From Pseudomonas japonica (lineage in GTDB: Bacteria > Pseudomonadota > Gammaproteobacteria > Pseudomonadales > Pseudomonadaceae), in assembly GCF_900188455.1 (NCBI RefSeq), contig NZ_FZOL01000015.1, forward strand, positions 1-64,000: 64,000 nt of DNA. The letters are read 5' to 3'. The notes under the pieces are model-generated. The model was not told where the DNA came from. It made no database searches and was given only the letters and a program-made list of their open reading frames with translations. A program made the position numbers and the translations under genes. Shown piece after piece: positions 41,722 to 50,554 of the stretch (position 1 is its first letter; each line of letters opens with the position of its first letter).

Positions 41722-42732
41722 TTATTCAAGCGCACCGGCGCGATAACGAATGGCAATGATGATCAGTGGCACATAGGCGATAACAACACCCAGCACACCA
41801 TCAAGCCCCAGAAGCATGACGCACAAGGCGATCGGCAACAACCAAAACAGGTTGATCAAACCAACCGCAACGGTCACAGGCAAGTGCCTGCCATAGAGTC
41901 GAGATGCAAACTGATAGGCATGACTGCGGTGCGCCTCGTAGACCTTGTCGCCTCTGGAAAGGCGGCGGATCAGTGTATAGGTCGCGTCTACGATGAATAC
42001 ACCGAGCAGGATGAGCCAGCACCAGAACAACTGCGAAGACACCCAGGCTGCCTGCAACGACAGGACGCCCAGCGTGATTCCGAGGAAACCGCTACCCGCG
42101 TCACCCATGAAGATGCGTGCGGGAGGAAAATTCCAATACAGGAAACCAGCCACCGCCATGGCTAACAATAGAGGCAACATCAGCAACTGATGAAAACCAC
42201 TGAACCAATAGAGCAGACAGCCTCCCAGGCAGGCACAGATCGCCTCGACACTGGCTATACCATCGATCCCATCCATAAAGTTGTACAGATTCAGCAACCA
42301 GACCAGATAAAAGGCCGCGATGATAGCTCCGAACCAGCCAAGATCAAGTTGCAGGCCGAACACCTCCAGAGTTGGCAGCCCGCCCAACCACGCCAACGCC
42401 CAGGCAGCTGCCAGGAAATGTCCCAGGAGACGCCAGCGTGCTGCGATATGACCATGGTCATCCAGGAAGCCGATAATGGCGATCAATGCCCCCGCGCCCC
42501 CGAGAGCAATCATACCGGCCAAGTCAGCGTCATTGTGCGCGCCCACTACGGCCAAGGCCAGGAGGAAGGCGAGCACGATCGCCACGCCACCACCACGGGG
42601 AGTCGGTACCGTGTGGGAGCTGCGCGCATTGGGAACATCAATGATGCTTTTGGCCAGTGCATAGCGCCGAAGACCGGCGGTCAATACAAGGGACAGCATT
42701 CCAACCAACGGAATTAGCCAGGTCTGAGTCAT
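41722..42732 (-). CDS. wbpL: WbpL-type initiating glycosyl-1-phosphate transferase
   Basis: 336 residues with about ten to eleven membrane helices (MraY/WecA family). The Mg2+ and nucleotide region reads FLDDHGHI at about 89, YNFMDGIDGIASVEA at about 150 and FMGDAGSGFLGI at about 212. WbpL starts the O-unit by moving a 6-deoxy-HexNAc phosphate onto undecaprenyl phosphate. In P. aeruginosa it can also start the common antigen with GlcNAc. Its ATG overlaps the stop of the epimerase gene by four bases. Confidence 0.93.
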   Translation of the reverse strand: MTQTWLIPLVGMLSLVLTAGLRRYALAKSIIDVPNARSSHTVPTPRGGGVAIVLAFLLALAVVGAHNDADLAGMIALGGAGALIAIIGFLDDHGHIAARWRLLGHFLAAAWALAWLGGLPTLEVFGLQLDLGWFGAIIAAFYLVWLLNLYNFMDGIDGIASVEAICACLGGCLLYWFSGFHQLLMLPLLLAMAVAGFLYWNFPPARIFMGDAGSGFLGITLGVLSLQAAWVSSQLFWCWLILLGVFIVDATYTLIRRLSRGDKVYEAHRSHAYQFASRLYGRHLPVTVAVGLINLFWLLPIALCVMLLGLDGVLGVVIAYVPLIIIAIRYRAGALE

Positions 42733-43694
42733 TTGCTTGTTTTTTCCTGATAGCCCCGGGCTGCCAGCCGAAGCGCCTCATCGACACTGATTGGCGGCTT
42801 CCAGCCCAGCACAGTACGTGTTTTCTCGATATCGACCTGCAGTGAACCACAGAGTCGCTGCGACAATGAGCGCTTGCCCAGCAAGGTTGCGCCGAGTTCC
42901 AACAAGCTGCTGGGAACCGGCAACAGGCGTGCCCGCTTGTCCAGAGCGGCAGCCATGCGACGCAGCAACCCGGTAGTGGACAGATCCTCGCCGTCGCTGA
43001 CGAGGAAAGTCTGGTTAGCGGCGGCCGGATGGGTAACGCAGGTGAGCACCAGGTCGGAAAGGTTGCCCAGCGCAACAAGACTGCGACGGTTATCGATGGC
43101 ACCGAATGGTAGTGGCACACCTTTGTCCAGCCAACGCATCATTGCCAAAAAATTGGCCTTGACTCCCGGACCGTAGACCAGAACCGGGCGCACGATGACC
43201 ACCTCGATTCCGGTTTCCAGGGCCAGTGCGCGCAAGGCTTGTTCCGCCTCCATCTTCGATACGCCATAAGGATCAGCCGGGGCTGGCGTATCGTCGGCAT
43301 GATAAGGACGACCCTTGAGCGTGCCTTCGCCGTTGACCTTGATCGAGCTGACGAACACGAAACGCGTGACACCAGCCCGGACGGCCTGGCGCGCGAGATT
43401 CAGGGTGCCGTCGACATTGACCTTGCGAAACGCCGCCAGCGGATCCACCTCAGTGTCATTCATTACATGCACACGCGCTGCGGAATGGATGACCGTGCGC
43501 ACGCCGACAAGCGCGGCTGACCAGTCTGTCGCCTCATCAAGCGCTTCGAAACGACTGACGGTAACACGAGGGTCCAGGCCAGCCGGCACGTTTCGCAATG
43601 CCGCAACCACCGAATAATCCCGCGCCAGCAGCCCATCCAGGACAGCCTTGCCCACGAAACCGGAAGCTCCGGTCAACAACACGGTATGCGACAT
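42729..43694 (-). CDS. wbjF: WbjF-type NAD-dependent sugar epimerase/reductase
   Basis: 321 residues from ATG at 43694, one base overlapping the previous stop. An extended SDR: GASGFVGKAVLDGLL at about 8 binds NAD(P), Ser in VFVSSIKVNGEG at about 116, and YGVSKMEAEQAL with Tyr-x3-Lys at about 142. By position between wbjE and wbpL it corresponds to WbjF/WbpV, which is thought to reduce the 4-keto sugar from WbpM to UDP-D-FucNAc or UDP-D-QuiNAc. Which epimer forms cannot be told from the sequence. Confidence 0.88.
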   Translation of the reverse strand: MSHTVLLTGASGFVGKAVLDGLLARDYSVVAALRNVPAGLDPRVTVSRFEALDEATDWSAALVGVRTVIHSAARVHVMNDTEVDPLAAFRKVNVDGTLNLARQAVRAGVTRFVFVSSIKVNGEGTLKGRPYHADDTPAPADPYGVSKMEAEQALRALALETGIEVVIVRPVLVYGPGVKANFLAMMRWLDKGVPLPFGAIDNRRSLVALGNLSDLVLTCVTHPAAANQTFLVSDGEDLSTTGLLRRMAAALDKRARLLPVPSSLLELGATLLGKRSLSQRLCGSLQVDIEKTRTVLGWKPPISVDEALRLAARGYQEKTSK

Positions 43695-44947
43695 CACCTG
43701 CCTGCCTTACGTAGGGTGGCTTCACGAAAGAGCGACTCCAGCCTAGCCATGAGCTTGGGCTTGGAATAATGCTCGAGGTAGTACTGACGCCCGGCTTCGC
43801 CCATGATGGCACGTTGCGCCAAAGCAGTAGCGGCCAGTGTACTGGTAATCGCGGCGAGCCCTTGGGCATCGCCCGAGTCGCAGGCGAATCCAGCACCGGA
43901 CTCGCGGATGACACGGGCTGCTTCGCCGTTGATCATGCCCAGCAATGGGCGCCCCGACGCCAGATAGGCCTGCACCTTGCCGGGAATGGTCTTCTGGAAC
44001 ACGTCGTTGGTTTTCAGGGTTACCAACAGCGCGTCGGCCTGGGCAAACAGACCGGGCATCGCCTCCAGTGGGTGACGCCCAAGAAGATGAACGTTGTCCA
44101 GTTGACGCTCCCGGACCTGCTCGGCGAGCCAGGCACTCATCCGCCCATCACCGACAATAACCCAGCGAACAGCTGCGCTGCCGCGCAACGATTCGGCGGC
44201 ATCCAGCACCGCAGGAAAGTCCTGTGCCTCGCCCAAATTGCCAGCGAAGACCACGGTGAACACCGACGGATCCGCCTCTACAAGCGTGCTCGCCACCGAG
44301 CCTGGATCGGAAAAATCGTCTTCCGCCCAGCTTGGAAAATATACCAGCCGTTCGTCGGCGATCCGCTGTGTGCAGTACTGCTTCACGTTTTCCAGGAATC
44401 CATGGGACTGCAGCAGCAAGTAGTCGGTGCGGTTGTAGATCCACGACACCATCTTGCCTACCAACCCCAGCAAACGCGTGTTGCGCAACACACCAACAGC
44501 ACGGAGCGTTTCCGGCCACAGGTCCAGTACCCAGACGAAAACCGGCGCTTTCTTCAGGCGACCGATCACGATTGCCGGTATGGCCGCCATGATTGGCGAT
44601 ACCGCATAAACGAAGAGCGCATCAAATTTGCGACCACGCAATTTGAACGCGCCGAACGTCGAGGCACTGAGGAAGAACGAAGCATAGTTGAGCATCAGCT
44701 GGATACTGCGCTTGCCCCGCGGCAGCATCGGCACCCTGACGACATCAGCACCGTGATAGACGGAAAAATCCCCAGGCGAAGTACGATAGTTTTCGAACAC
44801 TTCACCCTCGGGATAGTTGGGCAATCCGGTGAGTACGGTAACCTCATGACCCTTTTCCTTGAGATCGCGGACCAGATCATTGATCCGCATGTTCTCCGGC
44901 CAGAAATACTGCGTTACGACAAGCACTCTCAGCTTTTTTTCAGACAT
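43694..44947 (-). CDS. wbjE: WbjE/WbuB-type glycosyltransferase (family 4)
   Basis: 417 residues from ATG at 44947; the frame opens ten codons earlier at 44977, but that would overlap the wbjD stop. GT-B fold: N-terminal VLVVTQYFWPENMRINDL, the nucleotide-sugar region SGRPLLGMINGEAARVIRESGAGF at about 345, and VVFAGNLGEAQDFPAVLDA at about 238. It is the homologue of E. coli WbuB / P. aeruginosa WbjE, which add L-FucNAc to the first sugar of the O-unit. That role fits the UDP-L-FucNAc genes immediately upstream. Cytoplasmic face of the inner membrane. Confidence 0.9.
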   Translation of the reverse strand: MSEKKLRVLVVTQYFWPENMRINDLVRDLKEKGHEVTVLTGLPNYPEGEVFENYRTSPGDFSVYHGADVVRVPMLPRGKRSIQLMLNYASFFLSASTFGAFKLRGRKFDALFVYAVSPIMAAIPAIVIGRLKKAPVFVWVLDLWPETLRAVGVLRNTRLLGLVGKMVSWIYNRTDYLLLQSHGFLENVKQYCTQRIADERLVYFPSWAEDDFSDPGSVASTLVEADPSVFTVVFAGNLGEAQDFPAVLDAAESLRGSAAVRWVIVGDGRMSAWLAEQVRERQLDNVHLLGRHPLEAMPGLFAQADALLVTLKTNDVFQKTIPGKVQAYLASGRPLLGMINGEAARVIRESGAGFACDSGDAQGLAAITSTLAATALAQRAIMGEAGRQYYLEHYSKPKLMARLESLFREATLRKAGR

Positions 44948-44961
44948 GCAAACCACTCGGT

Positions 44962-46092
44962 TCAATAACGCTTCCATACGGTGCGATTCACATAGTCGGT
45001 GTAACTATGAAGAATGCGAACAACTTTATCTGAAACATTTGGCATGCTGTAGTCGGCCACCAGACGCAGGCTGCGTTCATCGCCACGTGCCTGGCTATCG
45101 AGGATGCTCAGCCCTTGCAGAACGCGGTCTACTTCCAATCCGACCATCATCGCCGCAGCTTCCTCCATACCTTCAGGGCGCTCATGCGCTTCGCGTATAT
45201 TGAGTGCCGGGAAGTTCAGAATCGAAGCTTCTTCACTGATGGTCCCGCTGTCCGAAAGGACGGCCTTGGCCTCCATCTGCAGTTTGTTGTAGTCCTTGAA
45301 GCCCAGCGGCTTGAGCAGGCGCACGTTCGGGTGGAAGCTGACGCCTACGGCGTCGACGCGCTTCTGAGTACGCGGATGCGTCGAAACAATTACCGGCAGG
45401 TCAAATTGGGCTGCAACAGTATTGAGCACGTCTACCAACTTGAGGAAATTCTTCTCCGAATCGATGTTTTCTTCGCGGTGGGCGCTGACCACAAAGAATC
45501 GGCCCTTTTCTAGGCCAAGACGGGAAAGCACATCCGCCCCATCGATACCGTCACGGTAGTGATTGAGCACCTCGAACATAGGACTACCGGTCTTGATCAC
45601 GCGATCGGCAGGAAGCCCTTCACGCAGCAGGTAATCACGGGCGATGGTGCTGTAGGTCAGGTTGATATCCGCGGTGTGGTCCACGATGCGGCGGTTGATC
45701 TCCTCCGGCACGCGCATGTCGAAGCAACGGTTACCGGCCTCCATATGGAAGGTCGGAATCTTGCGTCGTTTGGCAGGCAGGACGGCCATGCAACTGTTGG
45801 TGTCGCCCAGTACCAGCAACGCCTCGGGCGCGATCTCGGCCAGCACGCGGTCGACCGTGATGATCACGTTGCCGATGGTTTCGGCTCCGGTCGCACCGGC
45901 GGCATTGAGAAAATGGTCTGGTTTGCGAATACCCAGATCCTGGAAGAAGATCTCGTTCAACTCGTAGTCGTAGTTCTGCCCGGTATGAACGAGAACGTGC
46001 TCACAATGCTCATCCAGCGCACTCATCACACGAGATAGGCGGATGATCTCCGGACGGGTGCCGACGACGGTGACAACTTTCAACTTTTTCAT
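44962..46092 (-). CDS. wbjD: WbjD/FnlC UDP-sugar 2-epimerase (last step to UDP-L-FucNAc)
   Basis: 376 residues from ATG at 46092 with GAGGTTGTT upstream. UDP-GlcNAc 2-epimerase fold: VVTVVGTRPEIIRLSRVM at the N-terminus, HMEAGNRCFDMRVPEEINR at about 110, VSAHREENID at about 205, and the nucleotide-binding SDSGTISEEASIL at about 283. In the L-FucNAc pathway WbjD/FnlC inverts C-2 of UDP-2-acetamido-2,6-dideoxy-L-talose to give UDP-L-FucNAc. The neighbours wbjB and wbjC complete the pathway. Confidence 0.93.
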   Translation of the reverse strand: MKKLKVVTVVGTRPEIIRLSRVMSALDEHCEHVLVHTGQNYDYELNEIFFQDLGIRKPDHFLNAAGATGAETIGNVIITVDRVLAEIAPEALLVLGDTNSCMAVLPAKRRKIPTFHMEAGNRCFDMRVPEEINRRIVDHTADINLTYSTIARDYLLREGLPADRVIKTGSPMFEVLNHYRDGIDGADVLSRLGLEKGRFFVVSAHREENIDSEKNFLKLVDVLNTVAAQFDLPVIVSTHPRTQKRVDAVGVSFHPNVRLLKPLGFKDYNKLQMEAKAVLSDSGTISEEASILNFPALNIREAHERPEGMEEAAAMMVGLEVDRVLQGLSILDSQARGDERSLRLVADYSMPNVSDKVVRILHSYTDYVNRTVWKRY

Positions 46093-46117
46093 AACAACCT
46101 CAATGAGCCTCGACACG

Positions 46118-47236
46118 TCAGTGAGTTGACTTGACAGGCAACGCATAAGTATCCGGGTGATCGCGATCGAAGATCTCGTTGGCCCACAACATGACAATCA
46201 TTTCTTCTTTACCGATATTGGTGATGTCATGCGTCCAACCGGGCACCGTTTCGACAATTTCGGGCTTGTCACCTGTAGTCACTAGCTCATGAAGTTCGCC
46301 AGTTTCGATATGCCGGAAGCCGAAGTTGGCGGTACCCTTGATCACCATGAACTTTTCGGTCTTGGAATGGTGGTAATGACCACCGCGGGTAACACCTGGG
46401 TGCGCTGTGAAATATGAGAACTGACCAGCATCCTTGGTCTTCAGCATTTCCACAAACGTACCACGAGGATCGGTGTAACCCTTGACCTCATAGGTGAAGC
46501 TGGCCGGAGGCAGGTAGCTCAGGTAGGTGGAATACAATGCACGCGTCAATCCGGTACCCACCGCTTCGGTGACCAGCGACTCGCGGCTATCGCGAAACGC
46601 GTACAGCTGCTCCGCCAGAGAGCCGACGCTAATACTGTACTGCGGCTCGACAGAAACAAATGGATTGCCCGCCAAACGCCCTTCCATAACGGCCAGGAAG
46701 CAGGAAACCACATCATCGATGTAGACAAGATTGATCATGGCTGCGGGATTGCTGATCGAAATATCCAACCCACGCGCAATGTTGTGGCAGAACGTCGACA
46801 CAGCAGAGTTGTAGTTCGGCCTGCCCCACTTGCCGAAAACGTTGGGCAACCTGAAAAGATGCACTGGTGCACCGAAATCATTCTGCAGCGCCAGCAACAC
46901 CTGCTCGGCTGCTCGCTTGCTCTTCCCATACTCATTATCCAGTTCGGCCTGGCTGGAAGACGTATACAGAACTGGTATCTTGCGACTGCTGGCGACAATC
47001 GCATCGCATAACGCGCGGGTAAGGTCGGTGTTACCTATGTGGAAATCCTGAGGATCCTGCGGGCGATTCACGCCCGCCAGATGAAACACGAAGTCCACTT
47101 CGCCAACCAGGTGGGCCAGATCGCTGAGCAAGTCCTCGCGCGTGAAACGTAGGACCTCGATATCTTTACGCTCACGTAGATGAGCAATAAGGTTCTTGCC
47201 GACAAAGCCATTGGCGCCAGTGACCAGTACTTTCAT
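46118..47236 (-). CDS. wbjC: WbjC/FnlB reductase with C-terminal cupin
   Basis: 372 residues with GAGGAATAACCC upstream of the ATG. Residues 1-250 form an extended SDR: TGANGFVGKNLIAHL at about 6 and YGKSKRAAEQVL with Tyr-x3-Lys at about 104. Residues about 255-372 form a cupin: GGHYHHSKTEKFMVIKG and GWTHDITNIG. This fusion is typical of WbjC/FnlB (also CapF), which epimerises and then reduces the 4-keto sugar from WbjB. NADPH is the usual reductant and the cupin domain binds a metal. It follows wbjB after three bases. Confidence 0.94.
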   Translation of the reverse strand: MKVLVTGANGFVGKNLIAHLRERKDIEVLRFTREDLLSDLAHLVGEVDFVFHLAGVNRPQDPQDFHIGNTDLTRALCDAIVASSRKIPVLYTSSSQAELDNEYGKSKRAAEQVLLALQNDFGAPVHLFRLPNVFGKWGRPNYNSAVSTFCHNIARGLDISISNPAAMINLVYIDDVVSCFLAVMEGRLAGNPFVSVEPQYSISVGSLAEQLYAFRDSRESLVTEAVGTGLTRALYSTYLSYLPPASFTYEVKGYTDPRGTFVEMLKTKDAGQFSYFTAHPGVTRGGHYHHSKTEKFMVIKGTANFGFRHIETGELHELVTTGDKPEIVETVPGWTHDITNIGKEEMIVMLWANEIFDRDHPDTYALPVKSTH

Positions 47237-47239
47237 GGG

Positions 47240-48274
47240 TTATTCCTCTGGCGCCGCGTTTTCACCACTCTGAATAGCGCGCATGAATTCAAGTTTAAGC
47301 AGCAGCTGCTGCATACCTTGAACGTCCAGACGCTCAGTGTTGTGGGAGTTGTAATCCTCGGTACGCGAAATTACCGTTTCCCCCTGCTCGACAAACTTGG
47401 CGTAGTTCAGATCGCGCAGATCAGGCGGAACGCGGAAGTACTGACCCATGTCTTCGGCGCAGGCAATTTCCTCACGGCTCAGCAACGCTTCGAACAGCTT
47501 CTCCCCGTGGCGGGTACCGATGACCTGAATCGGATGATCCGGCTTGCCAACCAGCGCAGTAAGTGCCTGAGCCAGCGTCTCTACGGTAGCCGCCGGTGCC
47601 TTCTGCACGAAAAGGTCACCGTTGTTGCCATGCTCGAAGGCATACAATACCAGGTCGACCGCGTCGGCGAGCGTCATCATGAAGCGGGTCATGTTCGGAT
47701 CGGTCAAGGTAAGTGCTTTTCCTGCACGGATCTGCTCGATGAAAAGCGGAATGACCGAGCCACGCGAAGCCATGACATTACCGTAGCGCGTGCCACAGAT
47801 AACGGTCTTGCGCTCGTCAAGGTTGCGCGATTTGGCCACCATGACTTTCTCCATCATGGCCTTTGAGATACCCATCGCATTGATGGGATAAACCGCCTTG
47901 TCGGTACTCAGGCAGACCACTCGCTTCACAGCATTCTGAATCGCCGCTTCCAGCGTGTTTTCAGTACCCAGCACGTTAGTCTTCACAGCTTCGAGCGGAT
48001 GAAACTCGCAAGAAGGCACCTGCTTCAGCGCAGCTGCGTGGAAGATGTAATCCACTCCTCGTGTGGCATTCAGAATGCTCTGATAGTCACGCACGTCACC
48101 AATGTAAAACTTCAACTTGTCGCTCGCATAACGCTTGCGCATGTCATCCTGTTTTTTCTCGTCACGGCTGAAAATTCGAATTTCGCCGATGTCGGTTTTC
48201 AGGAATCGTTTCAACACGGCATTACCGAAAGAGCCAGTACCACCGGTAATAAGAAGAGTTTTATCTTTAAACAT
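47240..48274 (-). CDS. wbjB: WbjB/FnlA UDP-GlcNAc 4,6-dehydratase / 5-epimerase
   Basis: 344 residues, soluble. TGGTGSFGNAVLKRFL at about 11 binds NAD(P). LSTDKAVYPINAMGISKAMMEK at about 125 has the Met-x3-Lys pair in place of Tyr-x3-Lys, typical of the inverting dehydratases (WbjB, CapE, FnlA). It dehydrates UDP-GlcNAc at C-4/C-6 and inverts C-5 to open the L-sugar pathway. It begins the operon block wbjBCDEF-wbpLM. Upstream lies the decayed reductase gene, and the promoter should be in the 48275-48460 region. Confidence 0.94.
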   Translation of the reverse strand: MFKDKTLLITGGTGSFGNAVLKRFLKTDIGEIRIFSRDEKKQDDMRKRYASDKLKFYIGDVRDYQSILNATRGVDYIFHAAALKQVPSCEFHPLEAVKTNVLGTENTLEAAIQNAVKRVVCLSTDKAVYPINAMGISKAMMEKVMVAKSRNLDERKTVICGTRYGNVMASRGSVIPLFIEQIRAGKALTLTDPNMTRFMMTLADAVDLVLYAFEHGNNGDLFVQKAPAATVETLAQALTALVGKPDHPIQVIGTRHGEKLFEALLSREEIACAEDMGQYFRVPPDLRDLNYAKFVEQGETVISRTEDYNSHNTERLDVQGMQQLLLKLEFMRAIQSGENAAPEE

Positions 48275-48469
48275 AGTCTATGACTTCGCTTTATAGTTAG
48301 CCAAATCGGGCTGGCAAATTCGCCTGCTCACGACCTGGATAATTGATCAACACCGTACGCAACTTGCCTTTGCACAAAAAGGTTGCTTGCAAACGAGCTT
48401 GCTGTACCGCAATGTTCGATAAGTGTCAGATGATTTTGCGAATCTGCGCCCCCCGAGCATGGTCAAGCC

Positions 48470-49140
48470 TGATGCATCTGGAGAGGCTGCCGATTGGCAG
48501 GACCGCCCACAACAGTGCCTTGAACGATCGAACTGAAAATGATTCTCGTTTCCCGGGCTCGCAGAGGTAGCACAAGCCCGACCTGCCACGTCACGACCCG
48601 TCTTACCCCGCTCAGGAGCGACTCCCTGCAGGACTGGTTGCGTCGGCATGCGTAGCCAACGTCGGAGAAGATCATCTGCATCATCGGAAAATCCGGTGGA
48701 TGGCACTCAGGCATTCTATCAAAATCAGGAACTCTTCTTGTATTGCCAAGGGAGGAACCTTTTCTCCGACCATCTTGAGAGAGGAACCAGTCAACCTGAG
48801 GCTGATACGAATACGGCTCGTGACCGATAGAGAGGCGCGTAGCTATGATACCCGGCAGATCATGCAACTCGCCAATATACTTGGACTTTTCGCATAATCT
48901 TTCAGCATCAGAAGTATCGTTTTCGCGGCATCGATGACACCCCGAAAACGCAAAATCAGTGCTTATATGTACCATATCGCGCCTGTGCAGGCGAGCACAA
49001 AGGTGCAAGTTGATGAGACATCATCAAATAGAAAGGTAACGTGGTGAAAAGACTCCAAGCGTCACCACCTTGCAAAAATCCGGGCATTGCATCACCCAGC
49101 ATCCTTGTCAGATCAGGTACCCAACCCCGCATAACCACTC
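48470..49140 (-). pseudogene. Decayed RmlD-like sugar-nucleotide reductase
   Basis: Minus-strand pieces in changing frames line up with RmlD-like reductases of O-antigen loci: LPFYLMMSHQLAPLC near 49040, then MVHISTDFAFSG with ENDTSDAERLCEKSKYIGEL near 48900, IIATRLSIGHE, VDWFLSQDGRRKG near 48780, and a weak C-terminal echo (VVGGPANRQPLQMHQA) near 48480. The frame changes between the first two pieces, and conserved middle blocks are missing. The catalytic Tyr of Tyr-x3-Lys aligns with Cys in this remnant. Related live proteins reduce the 4-keto sugar in L-RhaNAc/L-QuiNAc synthesis (WbvR/QnlA); which of these it was is a guess. The remaining 48275-48469 and 49141-49426 hold nothing I recognise. 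Confidence 0.65.
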
Positions 49141-49426
49141 CTTTTTCCGGGGACTCCCAAGGGCCACAGCCGCCGTGTTCGATGGCCTGCATCGAAACAG
49201 ATACCAAAGTGCGCCCATTGTCTCACACCCTGGCTTTTCGAGCACCCTCACCATCCGATGCCTTCGAGACAATGAATCAATGCGTCAGTGCACTTGAGAA
49301 ACCGCCATATCACAACCGTCGCCAACCGCCACGACAAAACAATACGTTCTGATACCCTGAAGACCAACGACACCCTCGAAAATGGCTCAACCCAGAAGGC
49401 TGAACCAACACTCGACGATCTCGAAG

Positions 49427-50554
49427 CTACCTCGAACTACCGACTAGGTTGAATATATTGAGCCAGGTAGCCTCTGCGGTTCTTGCCCAATCATATTTCC
49501 TGGCCTGCAGGACAGCTTTACCCGAGAGACGCGCAGCATAGTCTTCGTCCGACAGGACCTTCAGCATGGTTTTGGCAATATCGTCCGGATCGAACGGCGA
49601 GAAATAGGCGGCGGCGTCTGCGCCAAACTCTGGCATCGGCATGACATTGGATGAAAGAACCGGCCGGCCAGCACCCAACGACTCGAGTAGAATATTCGGG
49701 CAATTCTCACAAGAAGACGCGAACAGCACGAGCTGTGCATGATGATAATAGGCAGGCAGCTCGCCGTACGGTACTGCACCAAGAATCATCACCTTCTCGG
49801 CAAGCCCACGAGCCTTAATCAACTCATGCACCCGCTCGCCACCTGGCATATTGGACTCACCGATCAGCACCAAGCGAAAACGGTTTCGATAGTCATCCGG
49901 CAAGCTTGCATACGCGCTGACCACCTCATAATGATGCTTGTAGACATCAAAACGAGACACATATAGAAGATAGCTTTCCGCCGGCAAACGCTGAGGGCGC
50001 GGGACATTGACATCAACCTCCCTGAATGCCTCCCCTACTCCATGAGGTATGGTGATCGGGTTTGGAATTTTGGTCAGCCCCTCGATTACGCTGCGAGCAT
50101 AGTCCGAAATGAAAATCGTCAGATCCGCCCGAGACATGCTACGCAACATGACACGGTACAACAGCCAGTTTCTGATGCGCTGCAACCCTAACGGCATGGA
50201 CGCACGCACGCGCTTGTCGAAAGGCAGCATATTGCGGAACATGGTTACCACTTTACATCCCTTCGGCACCCTGCCTGCAACCACCCCTCCAGGGCAGAAC
50301 AGCACATCTGCACCAACACGACTCAGATATCTGGGCAACAAGACTTTTTCCCAAACAGTACGGGTCAATGGATTGTCCACTGGCCATGCCGGGTAATAAC
50401 GGCTGACACACGGATGCTCAGGCAGCTTCAGCCCTTCGGGGGCTAGCACCGTTATCTTCAAGTCGGCACGATCAGGAATATGCTTCAGCAGATTGATCAG
50501 GTAAGTCTGCCCTCCACCCAATCTGGCAGAAAACGCATTAATCACAATATTCAA
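49427..50554 (-). CDS. Glycosyltransferase family 4, second transferase of the O-unit
   Basis: 375 residues from a TTG start at 50554, which overlaps the asnB stop and has AAGGAAG seven bases upstream; the frame stays open further but inside asnB. GT-B fold: NIVINAFSARLGGGQTYLIN at the start (donor/acceptor glycine loop), LLYVSRFDVYKHHYEVVSAY at about 195, and the EX7E-type block SCENCPNILLESLGAGRPVL at about 290. Since wbjE is assigned to L-FucNAc, this is the candidate for the remaining sugar, probably GalNAcA. Base composition is lower in GC than the core genes, fitting a transferred O-antigen module. Confidence 0.87.
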   Translation of the reverse strand: MNIVINAFSARLGGGQTYLINLLKHIPDRADLKITVLAPEGLKLPEHPCVSRYYPAWPVDNPLTRTVWEKVLLPRYLSRVGADVLFCPGGVVAGRVPKGCKVVTMFRNMLPFDKRVRASMPLGLQRIRNWLLYRVMLRSMSRADLTIFISDYARSVIEGLTKIPNPITIPHGVGEAFREVDVNVPRPQRLPAESYLLYVSRFDVYKHHYEVVSAYASLPDDYRNRFRLVLIGESNMPGGERVHELIKARGLAEKVMILGAVPYGELPAYYHHAQLVLFASSCENCPNILLESLGAGRPVLSSNVMPMPEFGADAAAYFSPFDPDDIAKTMLKVLSDEDYAARLSGKAVLQARKYDWARTAEATWLNIFNLVGSSR

